A stretch of DNA of 64,000 nt from Chitinimonas sp. BJYL2 (GCF_027257935.1 NZ_JANZKW010000004.1:248001-312000), one strand, 5' to 3'; counted from the first letter of the stretch, positions 19,524 to 30,095 are shown. Notes: generated by a model from the sequence alone, not told the origin. Numbers and translations: made by a program.

Positions 19524-20906
19524 TCAGGACTTCTTCGTCTTTGCGGGCTTGTCGCGCATGGCAATGCGCGGCAAACGCTTGGGTTCAGGCTTGGCATCGT
19601 AAGGGTTATCACCCTTTTTGTACTGTACTTGGAGCGGGGTTCCCTGCAATTTGAACATCTTGAGCAGGGAATGTTCCAGGTAGCGCCAATAACTGGCCGG
19701 AATATGTTCGAGTGCCGTACCGTGCACCACGACCACGGGAGGATTCATGCCCCCTTGATGTGCGTACTTGATCTTGGGTCGCACCAGACCCGCACGGGGT
19801 GGCTGCTGCTTCTCGGTGGCCAGTTGCATGGCGCGGGTCAGCCGTGGCGTAGGCAGCTTCACCATAGCGGCCTTGTAAGCAGCATCAATACTGGCAAACA
19901 ACTCACCCACACCTTGCCCCTGCAAGGCCGAAATGAAGTGCAGGCGCGCAAACGAGAGGAAACCCAGCTTGCGGTGAATATCGCGCTTGATCATGTCACG
20001 GCTGTATTCGTCGAGGCCTTCCCACTTGTTCACGGCAATCACCATGGCGCGGCCGGCCTCAAGCGCAAAGCCGGCAATGTGCGCATCCTGATCGGCAATG
20101 TCCTGGCGCGCATCAAGGACCAGCACGACGACATTGGCGTCTTCGATGGCCTGCATGGTCTTCACGACCGAAAACTTCTCGATGGCTTCGTTGACCTTGG
20201 CGCGTTTGCGCACACCAGCCGTGTCGATAATCGTGTAGTTGCGGTTATTACGCTCGAAATCGATATGGATAGCGTCACGTGTCGTGCCAGGCTGATCGAA
20301 CGCGATCACACGCTCCTCACCCAGAATCGCATTCACCAGCGTGGATTTACCTACATTGGGCCGGCCAATAATGGCGAACTTCGGGTGATCCTGGTTCTCG
20401 TCCTCGGGCTCAACGGCAAAGCCAGAAAGCACGTCCTCGATTACCGTGCGAACGCCTTCGCCATGACTGGCCGAGATCGTGTAGGGCACGCCCAGAGCCA
20501 GTTCATAGAACTCGGCGGCAACCACGGCTGGCGCCAAGCCCTCCGCCTTGTTCACCGCCACCCGTACCGGGCAATCCAGCTGTCGCAAGCGATTGGCAAT
20601 CAGCTTGTCCTGTGGTGTCAGGCCCGCACGCGCATCGACGAGAAAGATCACGGCGTCGGCTTCGTCGATGGCTTGCAGCGTCTGCCGCGCCATCTCGTGC
20701 AGGATGCCATCGTCCGCCACTGGCTCGAAGCCGCCAGTATCCACACAAAGATAAGGCTTGCTGCCCACCTTGCCGTGGCCATAGTGACGGTCGCGTGTCA
20801 GCCCCGGCTGATCCGCAACCAGCGCATCGCGGGTCTTGGTCAGGCGGTTGAACAACGTGGATTTGCCGACGTTGGGACGTCCGACCAGGGCAATAGTGGG
20901 TTTCAT
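19524..20906 (-). CDS. der: Double-domain GTPase Der (EngA)
   Basis: A 460-residue essential GTPase for 50S ribosome assembly. Two complete G domains are present: GRPNVGKST at residues 8-16 with DTGGF and NKAE, and a second GRPNVGKST near residue 182 with [11 protein letters not shown] and NKWEG. The KH-like C-terminal domain ([37 protein letters not shown]) and a basic Lys-rich tail follow. It lies seven bases after bamB. Confidence 0.97.
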   Translation of the reverse strand: MKPTIALVGRPNVGKSTLFNRLTKTRDALVADQPGLTRDRHYGHGKVGSKPYLCVDTGGFEPVADDGILHEMARQTLQAIDEADAVIFLVDARAGLTPQDKLIANRLRQLDCPVRVAVNKAEGLAPAVVAAEFYELALGVPYTISASHGEGVRTVIEDVLSGFAVEPEDENQDHPKFAIIGRPNVGKSTLVNAILGEERVIAFDQPGTTRDAIHIDFERNNRNYTIIDTAGVRKRAKVNEAIEKFSVVKTMQAIEDANVVVLVLDARQDIADQDAHIAGFALEAGRAMVIAVNKWEGLDEYSRDMIKRDIHRKLGFLSFARLHFISALQGQGVGELFASIDAAYKAAMVKLPTPRLTRAMQLATEKQQPPRAGLVRPKIKYAHQGGMNPPVVVVHGTALEHIPASYWRYLEHSLLKMFKLQGTPLQVQYKKGDNPYDAKPEPKRLPRIAMRDKPAKTKKS

Positions 20907-20913
20907 TGTTTAC

Positions 20914-22041
20914 TCAGTTTACCGTCAGCGCGTGCAGATTGCCGCTCTCGGTCTGTACCATCAGCTTGCCGGCGATCACCTTGGGCGCCACCAGCACACG
21001 ACTCTTGTCCGTAGCCATGCGCGCGATGATGTTTCCATCAGCGGGCGACATGAAATGAACATAGCCTTCGAAATCACCGACAACCACCCGACCATCAAAT
21101 ACGGCCGGCGCGCTCAGGCGTCGGCCCTGCAGGGCCTCCTGCCGCCACACATTGCGGCCGCCCGTGCGATCGAAGGCCTGAACATTACCGGCCTCATCGG
21201 CGACATAGACGCGATCCGCATCCATGGTCAGCCCAGCGTAGCTGGAGACGTCCCGAGCCCAAAGCAGGGTCCCGTTGTTGGGTGCAAAACAAGCGACACG
21301 CCCCTGGAAAGCCACCGCACACACGGCAGCCCGATCCGCCACTGGCGCGGAGGTCACATCGCTGATGCGCTCCAGTTCGCTAGCACCCTTGGGCTGGGCA
21401 ACTTGGGATTCCCACAGCACACGGCCATCATTGAGCGACAACGAAGCCAGTCTGCCCGAGGCCAGACCAACGTACACAGCACCGTCCACAACCGCTACCG
21501 GCGCGTAGTTGCGCAGGATCAGGGATGGCTGGCTACGCTGGAACTGCCAGCGTACCTTGCCATCTTTGGCATCCATGCCCCAAACCTTGCCGTCTACCGA
21601 GCGGACAACCACGGTTCCCTCGGATACCACCGGAGGCGAGACGACCTCGCTCGACACGCGGGAACCCCAGCGCAAGCTGCCATCCGTCTCCCAGGCGAAC
21701 ACTTCGCCCTTGATCGTACCCGCGACAATCAGGCCCGCACTCGCACCAACGCCACCGGCAAGTGGCTTGTCACTGCGCACTTCAGTCAGCTTGCGGCCGT
21801 CGGCACTGGCAAAGCCCGTGATGCCATCAGGACTGCCCACATACACGGCCTCGCCCGTCACATCGGGTGCAAAACGGTACAGGCTGCTGCCTGCAACATT
21901 GACACGCCAGCTTGACTGGATATCGATGCCGTTCTTGAGTTCGGCCAAGGGTTTGGGTTCGGGCGTGTTATCGGTGCCGGCACAGGCTGCCAGTATCGAC
22001 ATCAAACCCAGTGCGAGCGTGTGCTTGGCGAAAGGCTTCAT
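20914..22041 (-). CDS. bamB: Outer-membrane assembly lipoprotein BamB
   Basis: A 375-residue beta-propeller lipoprotein of the BAM complex. The signal peptide ends in a lipobox LAAC with lipidated Cys20. PQQ-like blade motifs recur through the protein (GSPDGITGFASADG, VFAWETDGSLRWGSRV, KVWGMDAKDGKVRWQF, VACFAPNNGTLLWARDV, VQAFDRTGGRNVW). Its ATG overlaps the yfgM stop as ATGA, a coupling conserved in this cluster. Confidence 0.96.
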   Translation of the reverse strand: MKPFAKHTLALGLMSILAACAGTDNTPEPKPLAELKNGIDIQSSWRVNVAGSSLYRFAPDVTGEAVYVGSPDGITGFASADGRKLTEVRSDKPLAGGVGASAGLIVAGTIKGEVFAWETDGSLRWGSRVSSEVVSPPVVSEGTVVVRSVDGKVWGMDAKDGKVRWQFQRSQPSLILRNYAPVAVVDGAVYVGLASGRLASLSLNDGRVLWESQVAQPKGASELERISDVTSAPVADRAAVCAVAFQGRVACFAPNNGTLLWARDVSSYAGLTMDADRVYVADEAGNVQAFDRTGGRNVWRQEALQGRRLSAPAVFDGRVVVGDFEGYVHFMSPADGNIIARMATDKSRVLVAPKVIAGKLMVQTESGNLHALTVN

Positions 22042-22673
22042 CAGACCCCCAGTGCCGACAACTTGGTTTCAACCACGTTCTTGGCTGGCGAATCCGCCTC
22101 CAATGCAGTCAGTGCTGCCTGGTAGGCTTGCTTGGCAGCAGCGGCATCGCCTTTGAGCGCCAGGGCATCGCCACGCGATTCGGCAAATTGTGGTGCAAAG
22201 CTGTCGCTCTTGGGTTGATCCAGCGTCTTGAGCGCGGCATCGTATTGCTTCTGGTCCATCAATACGGCAGCCAGACGCAATCGAGCGATATCGACGATCG
22301 CGCTTTCCTTGCCATGGCTTACTACCCACTCAAGCGCAGACTTTGCGTCATCAAGCTTTTCGCTATCGAAGGCCAGTTTCGCAACCAGCAGCATGGCGCG
22401 CGAGGTGAGTGCATGATCAGGAACGGTGCTGACCATCGCATCGGCGGCCGCACGTGTTTTGGCCAGATCCTTGCTTTCAAAGGCTTTTTCGACCTCATTC
22501 AAGGCCAGCGCGGCCGATTCGCCAGTCGACTTTTGCCAATGCTTCCAGCCCATATTGCCGAAGTACCCAAGTAGTGCTGCCACCAATGCGGTAACCAGCA
22601 ACTTGCCCCACTTCGCCCACCAAGCCTTCAGTTCGGCGATCTGTTCCTGTTCCTGCAAATCAAAAGCAGCCAT
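22041..22673 (-). CDS. yfgM: YfgM family TPR membrane protein
   Basis: A 210-residue ancillary partner of the SecYEG translocon in E. coli, believed to hand proteins to periplasmic chaperones. It starts with a short cytoplasmic EQEQIAELKAWWAKWGK segment, one membrane helix (residues 24-43) and a periplasmic tetratricopeptide region, including ALEWVVSHGKESAIVDIARLR and DAALKTLDQP. It overlaps bamB by one base. Confidence 0.9.
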   Translation of the reverse strand: MAAFDLQEQEQIAELKAWWAKWGKLLVTALVAALLGYFGNMGWKHWQKSTGESAALALNEVEKAFESKDLAKTRAAADAMVSTVPDHALTSRAMLLVAKLAFDSEKLDDAKSALEWVVSHGKESAIVDIARLRLAAVLMDQKQYDAALKTLDQPKSDSFAPQFAESRGDALALKGDAAAAKQAYQAALTALEADSPAKNVVETKLSALGV

Positions 22674-22696
22674 CTGCGTATGTTTCCGTTAGAGAT

Positions 22697-22933
22697 TCAA
22701 TCATTGCCCCGTGCCATACGAGCAGCACGAATGCGTTTCAATACATCCAGCATGAACCAAGCCATCAGTCCCACGCCGATCACCACAAAGACACCGCCGA
22801 TGACGGGATCAGCCAGAACAGGATGCACCTGCGCCCCCTCACCCATCAGGCTCAGCATACCCAGACCGGCCAGCACGGCGCCGAAGATATCGAGTACAAA
22901 CAGCTTGCGCGAAAGCTTGAGCTTGGCAGCCAT
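22697..22933 (-). CDS. Small two-helix inner-membrane protein, unknown function
   Basis: A 78-residue protein with two membrane helices (about 12-30 and 43-63), a basic N-terminus (AAKLKLSRK) and a basic tail (RIRAARMARGND). The layout loosely resembles the DUF1418/YbjC family, but this is not secure. It lies between hisS (three bases upstream) and yfgM, and is clearly part of the same transcription unit. Confidence 0.75.
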   Translation of the reverse strand: MAAKLKLSRKLFVLDIFGAVLAGLGMLSLMGEGAQVHPVLADPVIGGVFVVIGVGLMAWFMLDVLKRIRAARMARGND

Positions 22934-22936
22934 GGA

Positions 22937-24193
22937 TCAGCGTCCCAGAAAGTCGGGCAGATCGCTGTAAGTTACGACGCGCTGCTCACCGCCTTCGCGC
23001 AGATCCTTGACGACAACATGGCCTGCGGCCAGTTCGTTCTCGCCCAGAATCAAGGCGTAGCGAGCGCCTGAACCGTCGGCCTTCTTCATCTGTGATTTGA
23101 AGCTGCCACCACCGGCATGCACATTCACGGTCAAACCGTTATCGCGCAGGGTTTCGGCCAGCTTGGCGGCTAGGCGTTCCGTTCCATCGCCAGCGTTGAC
23201 GAAATAAATCTGGGGGGCGTCGCTGGCCGTGACTTCATACTCTTGCATCAACAGGAACACGCGCTCCATGCCCATGCCAAAGCCGCACGCTGGCGTGGGT
23301 TTGCCCCCCAAGGTTTCTACCAGGGTATCGTAGCGGCCACCGCCGGCAATCGTACCCTGAGCACCCAGCCGGGTCGTGACCCACTCGAACACGGTACGGT
23401 TGTAGTAGTCGAGACCTCGCACCAGGCGAGTGTTGAGTCGATACGCAACACCCGCATCATCAAGAAGCGCGCACAGCTTGTCGTAATGCTGCCGGCTCTC
23501 ATCACCCAGCGTGTCGAACAGCTTGGGTGCCGCCTCGATCACGGCCTGCATGCGGGGATTCTTGCTATCGAGCAGGCGCAGCGGATTGGTGTGGAGGCGA
23601 CGCTTGGCATCTTCGTCCAGCAGGTCTGTGTGCTGCTCGAAGTAGCTGATCAGCTGCTGCCGATAGGCGGCACGCTCGTCGGCATCACCTATCGTATTGA
23701 TCTGCAGTTCAACATCGGCAATGCCCAGTTCGCGCCACAGGCGAGCCAGCATGATCATCTGTTCGGCATCAACGTCCGGGCCGTCATAGCCAAATGCTTC
23801 GGCGCCAACTTGATGGAACTGGCGCTGACGGCCCTTTTGCACATTCTCATGACGGAACATCGGCCCCATGTACCAAAGCCGCTGCGGCCCGTTGTAGGTC
23901 AGGCTGTGTTCGATCACTGCCCGGACGCAGCCCGCGGTGCCCTCTGGCCTAAGGGTCAGCTTGTCGCCATTGAGCTTGTCTTCCCAGGCGTACATTTCCT
24001 TTTCAACGATATCGGTGTGCTCACCGACACCGCGCACGAACAGCCCCGTCGGCTCGACGATGGGCAGACGGATATTGCGATAGCCATACTGGCTCAACAC
24101 TTTGCGGGCCGTGTCTTCAAGACGCTGCCACAACGCCGTTTGACCGGGCAGGATGTCGTAAAAACCCTTGATGCTCTGAAACTTGTCCGCCAT
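22937..24193 (-). CDS. hisS: Histidine--tRNA ligase
   Basis: A 418-residue class II synthetase that charges tRNA-His. Motif 2 is [18 protein letters not shown] and motif 3 lies in the [13 protein letters not shown] region; the histidine-specific [15 protein letters not shown] and [14 protein letters not shown] boxes are intact. The C-terminal anticodon-binding domain ([30 protein letters not shown]) is present, unlike in HisZ. It follows ispG after five bases. Confidence 0.98.
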   Translation of the reverse strand: MADKFQSIKGFYDILPGQTALWQRLEDTARKVLSQYGYRNIRLPIVEPTGLFVRGVGEHTDIVEKEMYAWEDKLNGDKLTLRPEGTAGCVRAVIEHSLTYNGPQRLWYMGPMFRHENVQKGRQRQFHQVGAEAFGYDGPDVDAEQMIMLARLWRELGIADVELQINTIGDADERAAYRQQLISYFEQHTDLLDEDAKRRLHTNPLRLLDSKNPRMQAVIEAAPKLFDTLGDESRQHYDKLCALLDDAGVAYRLNTRLVRGLDYYNRTVFEWVTTRLGAQGTIAGGGRYDTLVETLGGKPTPACGFGMGMERVFLLMQEYEVTASDAPQIYFVNAGDGTERLAAKLAETLRDNGLTVNVHAGGGSFKSQMKKADGSGARYALILGENELAAGHVVVKDLREGGEQRVVTYSDLPDFLGR

Positions 24194-24198
24194 CTGGA

Positions 24199-25473
24199 TT
24201 ACAAGGCCTTCACCGGAATGATCTTGCTGGGGTTGCCGGCGCGACGCAGGCGACCGCCTTCTGCATAGTGGGTCTGTACATAGGTCTCGACGATATCCTG
24301 GAACGCTTCAGCGATATTGTCGCCCTTGAGCGTCACGGTTTTTTCACCGTCGACGAATACGGGCGCCACCGGCACCTCGCCGGTACCGGGCAAGCTGATG
24401 CCAATGTTGGCAAGCTTGGATTCGCCAGGACCATTAACCACGCAACCCATCACGGCCACGTTGAGATCTTCGACACCCGGATACTGGCTGCGCCAAACCG
24501 GCATCTGCTCGCGCAGGTAGCGCTGGATCTTCTGCGCGAGTTCCTGAAAATAGGTCGACGTGGTTCGGCCACAGCCAGGGCACGCCGTCACGAGTGGCGT
24601 GAACGAGCGAATACCCATGGTCTGGAGAATTTCCTGCGCCACCACGACTTCCTTGGTGCGGGGCTCGCCCGGCTCGGGTGTCAGGGATACACGAATGGTG
24701 TCGCCGATACCTTCCTGCAGCAGTACGCCAAGCGCGGCGGTCGAGGCGACAATGCCTTTTGAGCCCATGCCGGCTTCCGTCAGACCCAAATGGAGCGGGT
24801 ACGCGCAGCGACTACCCAGATCGCGATAAACGCGGATCAGATCCTGCACATTGCTGACCTTGCAGGAGATGATGATGCGATCACCGGGCAAGCCCAGCTC
24901 TTCCGCCTGCTGCGCGCTTTCGAGCGCGGACTGGATCAGCGCCTCGCGCATCAGCGCATCGGCGCTCAGCGGCACATCGCGCAGATGGTTCTCGTCCATC
25001 ATCCGCGCCATCTTGGCCTGATCGAGACTGCCCCAGTTGACGCCGATGCGCACCGGTTTGTCGTAATCGATCGCCGCCTGGATCATTGCGGCGAACTGCT
25101 CGTCACGCTTGGTGCCCTTGCCCACATTGCCCGGATTGATCCGGTACTTGGCAAGCGCACGGGCACAATCAGGATAAGCCTGCAGCAGCTTGTGGCCATT
25201 GAAGTGGAAATCGCCGACCAAGGGCACATTGCAGCCCATGTCATCAAGGCGACGGCGGATTTCGCCCACCGCAGCGGCGGCTTCGGGCGAATTGACCGTG
25301 ATACGAACCAGCTCGGAACCGGCCTGCCAGAGTTCGAAGACTTGTTGTGCAGTACCGGCAGCATCCACGGTATCGGTATTGGTCATGGATTGCACAACAA
25401 CCGGCGCATCACCACCGACGGTGACATGGCCGATACGCACACTGCGCGCGAGGCGCCGAGGGAGCATGCTCAT
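24199..25473 (-). CDS. ispG: 4-hydroxy-3-methylbut-2-enyl diphosphate synthase (IspG/GcpE)
   Basis: A 424-residue iron-sulfur enzyme that converts MEcPP into HMBPP in the non-mevalonate isoprenoid pathway. The N-terminal barrel has [11 protein letters not shown] and the C-terminal domain has the cluster cysteines in [11 protein letters not shown] and [10 protein letters not shown] segment between the domains makes it longer than the roughly 370-residue E. coli enzyme, as in other Betaproteobacteria. It lies ten bases after rodZ. Confidence 0.97.
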   Translation of the reverse strand: MSMLPRRLARSVRIGHVTVGGDAPVVVQSMTNTDTVDAAGTAQQVFELWQAGSELVRITVNSPEAAAAVGEIRRRLDDMGCNVPLVGDFHFNGHKLLQAYPDCARALAKYRINPGNVGKGTKRDEQFAAMIQAAIDYDKPVRIGVNWGSLDQAKMARMMDENHLRDVPLSADALMREALIQSALESAQQAEELGLPGDRIIISCKVSNVQDLIRVYRDLGSRCAYPLHLGLTEAGMGSKGIVASTAALGVLLQEGIGDTIRVSLTPEPGEPRTKEVVVAQEILQTMGIRSFTPLVTACPGCGRTTSTYFQELAQKIQRYLREQMPVWRSQYPGVEDLNVAVMGCVVNGPGESKLANIGISLPGTGEVPVAPVFVDGEKTVTLKGDNIAEAFQDIVETYVQTHYAEGGRLRRAGNPSKIIPVKAL

Positions 25474-25482
25474 GGGTGAAAC

Positions 25483-26553
25483 TCAGTTCAATTCAAGATT
25501 GGCCACATCAACCTTGATGTGGGGCGTCAGATCAGTCGGCTTGCCCTTGTAGTAGAGCGAGGTATGGCGGCCATTGCCAATACGCACCTGGTACGGAGCC
25601 GCGCCACTGACGGCTCGTGTCGCACCGGCAGGCAGCAGTTCATTGACGAGACGTTTACCCGTGCTGTCAACGATCTGCACCCAGCTATCCTGCTTGGCAA
25701 CAACCCGCACCTCACCCTGCGGGGAGACGGCGGTGGGCGTCGCGGCAGAAGGAGTAGCCGGGGTCGGTTCGACAGAAGGCTTGGGCACAGGTGTAGCCGT
25801 TGGCATCGGGGCCGGCGCACCCGACACGGCAGATACTGCCGGCTTACCTACCGATGGTGTGGCAACCGGGATATCGGGCTTGGCGGACGTTGCGGTTAGC
25901 ACGGTCGGATCAGGCACAGCGTCGGTTGTCTCCGCCGCAATAACCTGATCGACTGTTGGCGACGTCGGTTCAACGGCCGGCACAATCAGTTCCGGTTCGG
26001 CAGGCGTCGCCGGTACGGGCGCAGCTGTTTCAACGATGGCGTTGGCTGGTTCAGGCTGCGCCATCATCAGCTCGGCATTGAAGCCACCATACTGGGTAAG
26101 AAACCAGAACACCCCACCACCAAGGAGCAGAGCCGCGCCGATCCCAAGGAACATGGCGGCAAAAAAGCCGGGGCGATTGCCCTGCCCTGCCGGACGCAGC
26201 ACCGGCAAAGCCTCATCGCGCAGTCTTGGCAGAACGGCTTGCGACGTTTCCTTGGGCAGATGGCTGTCGAGGAAATGCAGCAGAGGCTGCGGGTCCAGAG
26301 ACAGCAGCCGCGCATAATTGCGGACAAAACCGCGGACAAACGTATTGCCCGGCAGCACGGTGAAGTCATCAGCCTCCAACGCCTCGATCTGGCGCTTGGA
26401 AAGCTTGAGCTTGTGCGCCACGTCGGCCACGGTCAAACCGGCCTGCTCCCGCTGGGTGGCAAGAATCGCACCGGGCGTGCTGGGTGCCGGCACTTCATCA
26501 TCGGCAGGCAGAATCGGAATATCTGCGGTGTCTTGGCTCATGTCAGGCGTCAT
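25483..26553 (-). CDS. rodZ: Cytoskeletal protein RodZ
   Basis: A 356-residue bitopic membrane protein that links MreB to the cell-wall elongation machinery. The N-terminal helix-turn-helix (GAILATQREQAGLTVADVAHKL, KRQIEALEADDF) is cytoplasmic; a membrane helix lies near residues 131-150; a long Pro/Thr/Ala linker and a C-terminal DUF4115 beta domain (DSWVQIVDSTGKRLVNELLP) are periplasmic. Two in-frame ATGs (26553 and 26541) are equally weak; the first is used. The neighbours ispG and pilW are the usual ones. Confidence 0.94.
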   Translation of the reverse strand: MTPDMSQDTADIPILPADDEVPAPSTPGAILATQREQAGLTVADVAHKLKLSKRQIEALEADDFTVLPGNTFVRGFVRNYARLLSLDPQPLLHFLDSHLPKETSQAVLPRLRDEALPVLRPAGQGNRPGFFAAMFLGIGAALLLGGGVFWFLTQYGGFNAELMMAQPEPANAIVETAAPVPATPAEPELIVPAVEPTSPTVDQVIAAETTDAVPDPTVLTATSAKPDIPVATPSVGKPAVSAVSGAPAPMPTATPVPKPSVEPTPATPSAATPTAVSPQGEVRVVAKQDSWVQIVDSTGKRLVNELLPAGATRAVSGAAPYQVRIGNGRHTSLYYKGKPTDLTPHIKVDVANLELN

Positions 26554-26594
26554 GCCGGGAGGTCTGCAGTCGTTGTGAGGTCTGGCGCATCGAT

Positions 26595-27341
26595 TCAGTC
26601 ATATTGACCCGCCGTAAGCCGGCGAGTCTCTTCACTGTTGGGAAAACGGCGGGACAATTCCTTGCCAAAGCCTTCGGCAGCCTCAAGATTACCCAGCTTG
26701 CGTTCGGTCTTGACGTTGAGCCACAAGGCATCTGCCTGCGGTGTGCCTATGCGTGCCTGCCGTGATAGCAAGACGCGCGCATTGTCGTACTCACCCCGAA
26801 GGTAGGCCAGCTCCGCCAGCCCCATCAAAGTTTGGGGATTGTCTGCCTGCGCGCGATCAGCAAGACGCAGATAGTTCTCGGCCGCCTTCAGATCGCCGGC
26901 CTTGGTAGCGCACAAACCCGCCTGTTGCTGGCTTTTCAATGGCGAGCTGTACAAGGGGTTCCGCAGTGCGGCTGCGAAATAGCGCAGTGCGTCAGCAGGG
27001 CGGTTGACCTTGTTACACAGGAACCAGCCAAAGTTGTGATTGATATCCGGGTCTTTCTCGTTGATATCGAGTGCACGCTTGAAGCTACGCTCGGCCGATT
27101 CAAACTCGCGCAGATCGGCGTAGACCAGCCCTTGCACATTGTGCGCCTGCGCATAATCGGACTTTGCAGACAAAGCTGTCTTCAGCTCATCCAGCGCCAC
27201 GGCGTGCAAGCCACGCATATAGTAATTGGCAGCGAGTTCGGTCCGGATACGCGCCACTTCCGTGCGTCGGTCGTCTTCGTCCGACGCCATGACCCCCAGC
27301 GAAGTGATGAACAACAGCACAGCAACAAGGCACTGCTTCAT
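26595..27341 (-). CDS. pilW: Type IV pilus biogenesis protein PilW/PilF (TPR)
   Basis: A 248-residue tetratricopeptide protein; in relatives it is an outer-membrane lipoprotein that helps PilQ secretin assembly and pilus stability. The TPR array is clear (IRTELAANYYMRGLHAVALDELKTAL, AQAHNVQGLVYADLREFESAERSFKRAL read in parts, then NHNFGWFLC). The signal peptide ends GVMAS with no cysteine at the cleavage site, so the usual lipobox is missing. It lies three bases after rlmN. Other pilus genes are not in the window. Confidence 0.9.
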   Translation of the reverse strand: MKQCLVAVLLFITSLGVMASDEDDRRTEVARIRTELAANYYMRGLHAVALDELKTALSAKSDYAQAHNVQGLVYADLREFESAERSFKRALDINEKDPDINHNFGWFLCNKVNRPADALRYFAAALRNPLYSSPLKSQQQAGLCATKAGDLKAAENYLRLADRAQADNPQTLMGLAELAYLRGEYDNARVLLSRQARIGTPQADALWLNVKTERKLGNLEAAEGFGKELSRRFPNSEETRRLTAGQYD

Positions 27342-27344
27342 GTC

Positions 27345-28457
27345 CTACTCCCTGACTATCTGGATGGTTTTGGTGGTCTTGCCTTCTGCCGCCAAACGCA
27401 GGGTGCGCTTGGTCTTGTCGTGCACCTGGCCGGCAAGCTGGCCGCAGGCGGCATCGATATCATCGCCACGGGTCCGGCGCACGGTCACGATGTAACCCGC
27501 CTGGATCAGGTGATCACGGAAACGCCGGATCGCCTCAGGTCGCGAGCGATGGTACCCGGAATTGGGGAAAGGATTGAACGGGATGAGATTGAATTTGCAG
27601 GGCACATCCTTGACCAAGGCGACCAGCTGTTTGGCATGCTCGAAGGTATCGTTGACACCATCCAGCATCACATATTCGAAGGTGACGAAATCACGCGGCG
27701 CTTTCTCCAAATAGCGCAGGCATGCCGCCATCAGCTCCTTGAGCGGGTACTTCTTGTTGATGGGCACGATTTCATCGCGCAACGCATCATTCGGTGCATG
27801 CAGGCTCACAGCCAGCGCCACCGGGCAGGCTTCGCGCAACCTATCCATCTGCGGCACCATGCCCGAGGTCGACAGCGTGACGCGGCGGCGCGACAGGCCA
27901 TAGGCGTTGTCGTCCAGCATCAGCCGCATGGCAGCAACCACATTGTCAAAATTGGCAAGGGGCTCACCCATGCCCATCATGACCACATTGGAGACGATGC
28001 GATCACCCTTGGGATCACGCCCCAAGGCGCGGTTCGCCCACCAGAGCTGGCCGATGATCTCGGCGGTACTCAGGTTGCGATTGAAGCCCTGCCGGCCCGT
28101 AGAGCAAAACGTGCAATCCAGTGCGCATCCCACCTGACTCGAAACACACAAGGTGCCCCGATCATCCTCCGGGATGAAAACCGTCTCCACACCGTTGCCG
28201 GTACCCACATCCAGCAACCACTTGCGCGTACCGTCTTCGCTGGCCTGCTCCATCATCAGGGCAGGTGGGGCGATGACAGCTTCGGCGGCAAGTTTTTCGC
28301 GAGTTGCCTTGGCAATGTCCGTCATTGCGCTGAAATCCGCCACACCGAAGTGGTGGATCCAGCGCATCAGCTGCTTGGCACGAAATGGCTTCTCGCCGCG
28401 TTCCGCAAGGAAGGCAGCGAAGCGTTCAGCATCGTAATCGAGCAGGTTGACGGACAT
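27345..28457 (-). CDS. rlmN: Dual-specificity RNA methyltransferase RlmN
   Basis: A 370-residue radical-SAM enzyme that methylates C2 of A2503 in 23S rRNA and A37 of some tRNAs. The CxxxCxxC motif is CALDCTFC (C111, C115, C118). [32 protein letters not shown] and the late [11 protein letters not shown] are family signatures, and the second catalytic cysteine is near AACGQL. It is flanked by ndk and pilW as in most Betaproteobacteria. Confidence 0.97.
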   Translation of the reverse strand: MSVNLLDYDAERFAAFLAERGEKPFRAKQLMRWIHHFGVADFSAMTDIAKATREKLAAEAVIAPPALMMEQASEDGTRKWLLDVGTGNGVETVFIPEDDRGTLCVSSQVGCALDCTFCSTGRQGFNRNLSTAEIIGQLWWANRALGRDPKGDRIVSNVVMMGMGEPLANFDNVVAAMRLMLDDNAYGLSRRRVTLSTSGMVPQMDRLREACPVALAVSLHAPNDALRDEIVPINKKYPLKELMAACLRYLEKAPRDFVTFEYVMLDGVNDTFEHAKQLVALVKDVPCKFNLIPFNPFPNSGYHRSRPEAIRRFRDHLIQAGYIVTVRRTRGDDIDAACGQLAGQVHDKTKRTLRLAAEGKTTKTIQIVRE

Positions 28458-28471
28458 GCCTTGGACTCGAC

Positions 28472-28897
28472 TTAGCGGGCGTAAACTTCGGAAGCCGGGA
28501 AGAAGTAGGCGATCTCGATCGCGGCGTTCTCGGCACTGTCCGAACCGTGGACGGCGTTGGCATCGATGCTGTCGGCGAAGTCAGCACGGATCGTGCCCTT
28601 CTCGGCCTTCTTGGGATCCGTTGCGCCCATCAGGTCACGATTCTTCAGCACAGCGCCTTCGCCTTGCAGAACCTGGATAACCACCGGGCCGGAGACCATG
28701 AAATCAACCAGATCCTTGAAGAAAGGACGCTCTTTGTGAACGGCGTAGAAGCCTTCGGCCTCAGCGCGCGACAGGTGCTTCATCTTGGCAGCAACAATCT
28801 TCAGACCAGCACCTTCAAAACGGCTGTAGATTTGGCCGACAACATTCTTGGCAACTGCGTCAGGCTTGATAATGGAAAGGGTACGTTCGATAGCCAT
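28472..28897 (-). CDS. ndk: Nucleoside diphosphate kinase
   Basis: A 141-residue enzyme that passes the terminal phosphate of ATP to other nucleoside diphosphates through a phospho-histidine. The catalytic His is H117 in NAVHGSDS; the N-terminal [12 protein letters not shown] is diagnostic. The ATG at 28897 is preceded by GGAG. It starts the long leftward cluster and has its own promoter and a structured leader. Confidence 0.97.
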   Translation of the reverse strand: MAIERTLSIIKPDAVAKNVVGQIYSRFEGAGLKIVAAKMKHLSRAEAEGFYAVHKERPFFKDLVDFMVSGPVVIQVLQGEGAVLKNRDLMGATDPKKAEKGTIRADFADSIDANAVHGSDSAENAAIEIAYFFPASEVYAR

Positions 28898-28936
28898 GGA
28901 GGACTCCGCAAATTTCAACTAGACAGAAAAGCAAAA

Positions 28937-28982
28937 CCGAAAGTTCGGCAACAAGCCGGGGCTGAGCCCGAATGCGGCTTGT
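28937..28982 (-). other. Structured 5' leader of ndk
   Basis: The leader holds a compound hairpin: ACAAGCCG (28951-28958) pairs with CGGCTTGT (28975-28982), enclosing GGGC/GCCC (28959-28962 and 28966-28969). A short CCGAA/TTCGG pair follows (28937-28948). No T-tract follows, so it does not look like a terminator. Its role is unknown. Confidence 0.5.
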
Positions 28983-29002
28983 CGGCACAAAAATGACCGA
29001 AT

Positions 29003-29033
29003 ATTCTAACAGCTTTGGTCGCCACCCGTGCAA
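29003..29033 (-). promoter_or_regulatory. Candidate promoter of ndk
   Basis: On the minus strand TTGCAC (29028-29033), a 19-base spacer and TAGAAT (29003-29008) with an upstream TG (TGTTAGAAT) make an extended -10 promoter. The transcript would begin near 28996 with a leader of about 100 bases. Confidence 0.5.
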
Positions 29034-29095
29034 AAGCCATACCAGCTGCACGCAGTCCCAACTTCACAGGAGCGCCGCACAGCGGCGATCAAGCA

Positions 29096-30073
29096 TTGAG
29101 CGCCATCCGCCCGAGTCCGAATCGTCCGGCCAGCCCACCTTCGGCTGCCGAGACTGACGAGCAGAACGAAATCCGCCAGCGCCTCATCCAGCGGCTGGTT
29201 ATCGCAATCTGCCTGATCGTCGGCGTGGCTATCGCCATCAGCCTGCTTAACCGGCTCGAAGGCGACCCGAAACTGGACGTCGAAGGTCCAAGCATCAATC
29301 CTCTTCAGGCAGAAAGCCCCGCAAGAACTGAAGCAGCGCCCACCACGCCACCGGCACCGGCCACGACGATCACCGAGCCCGCAGATCCACCCGTGACAGA
29401 AACGCCGCCAACCACGAACGAGAAGCCCATCGAGGCCGTGGCAGAGCCCGACCCCGAGGCCAGCAGCACAGTCAACAAGCCCGTCGCCAGCGGGCCCGGA
29501 CCGGCGACCGCGCCAGCACAGGCGCAGGCGCCCGCAGCATCCAGCCCTGCAGAGCAAAAACCGGTGATCACTGCGCCACAGCAACCTGGCGCCACGCCAG
29601 CACCCGCAACCCCGCGCCCCGCCCCGCCCCGCCAAGCCACAGAGGCATCTCGCGCCACGCCCGAGCCGGCCGCTCCGCCGGTATCCAGCCGCACCCCAAC
29701 GCCCCAAACTCATGCCGCCGCCAGCAAATCGGCTGCGCCGCCGGCTCCAGCGGCACAACCCGCCCTGGTACTCGCGCCGCCACCTCGCGCCGTGCAAACC
29801 AAGCCACCCACACCCGAACAGACTATCGCCGCACTGGCGGCAGGCGTGCTACCCGTAGGTAGCCGCGGCTACACGGTACAGGCCGGGGTTTTTCAAAGCG
29901 GAGAGAATGCCGAGAAGCTGATCGCGCGCCTAGGTGCTGCAGGCATACCGGCGCGCATTGAAACGCGCGTTCAGGTTGGGCCATTCCGGGACAAGGCTGA
30001 GGCCGAGATGATCATGCGCCGCCTGCGTGAGCTAGGGGTAACACCCATCCTGCAAACCCCGACCCCCAAGTAA
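29096..30073 (+). CDS. SPOR domain membrane protein
   Basis: A protein of about 325 residues with a short cytoplasmic N-terminus, one membrane helix (LVIAICLIVGVAIAISLL), a very long Ala/Pro/Thr-rich periplasmic linker and a C-terminal SPOR domain (SRGYTVQAGVFQSGENAEKL, QVGPFRDKAEAEMIMRRL). SPOR domains bind denuded glycan at the septum, so a division-site role is likely but not shown. No ATG lies near the N-terminus. I use the TTG at 29096; a TTG at 29015 would add 27 residues of low coding character. It is divergent from ndk. Confidence 0.85.
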   Translation: MSAIRPSPNRPASPPSAAETDEQNEIRQRLIQRLVIAICLIVGVAIAISLLNRLEGDPKLDVEGPSINPLQAESPARTEAAPTTPPAPATTITEPADPPVTETPPTTNEKPIEAVAEPDPEASSTVNKPVASGPGPATAPAQAQAPAASSPAEQKPVITAPQQPGATPAPATPRPAPPRQATEASRATPEPAAPPVSSRTPTPQTHAAASKSAAPPAPAAQPALVLAPPPRAVQTKPPTPEQTIAALAAGVLPVGSRGYTVQAGVFQSGENAEKLIARLGAAGIPARIETRVQVGPFRDKAEAEMIMRRLRELGVTPILQTPTPK

Positions 30074-30095
30074 GCCAGTATTGTCGGTTCGATCA

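Noticed and set aside
26832-28475. A 547-codon open frame opposite pilW and rlmN
   Set aside because: The strand carries two well-conserved genes; the frame has no family features and is a shadow.
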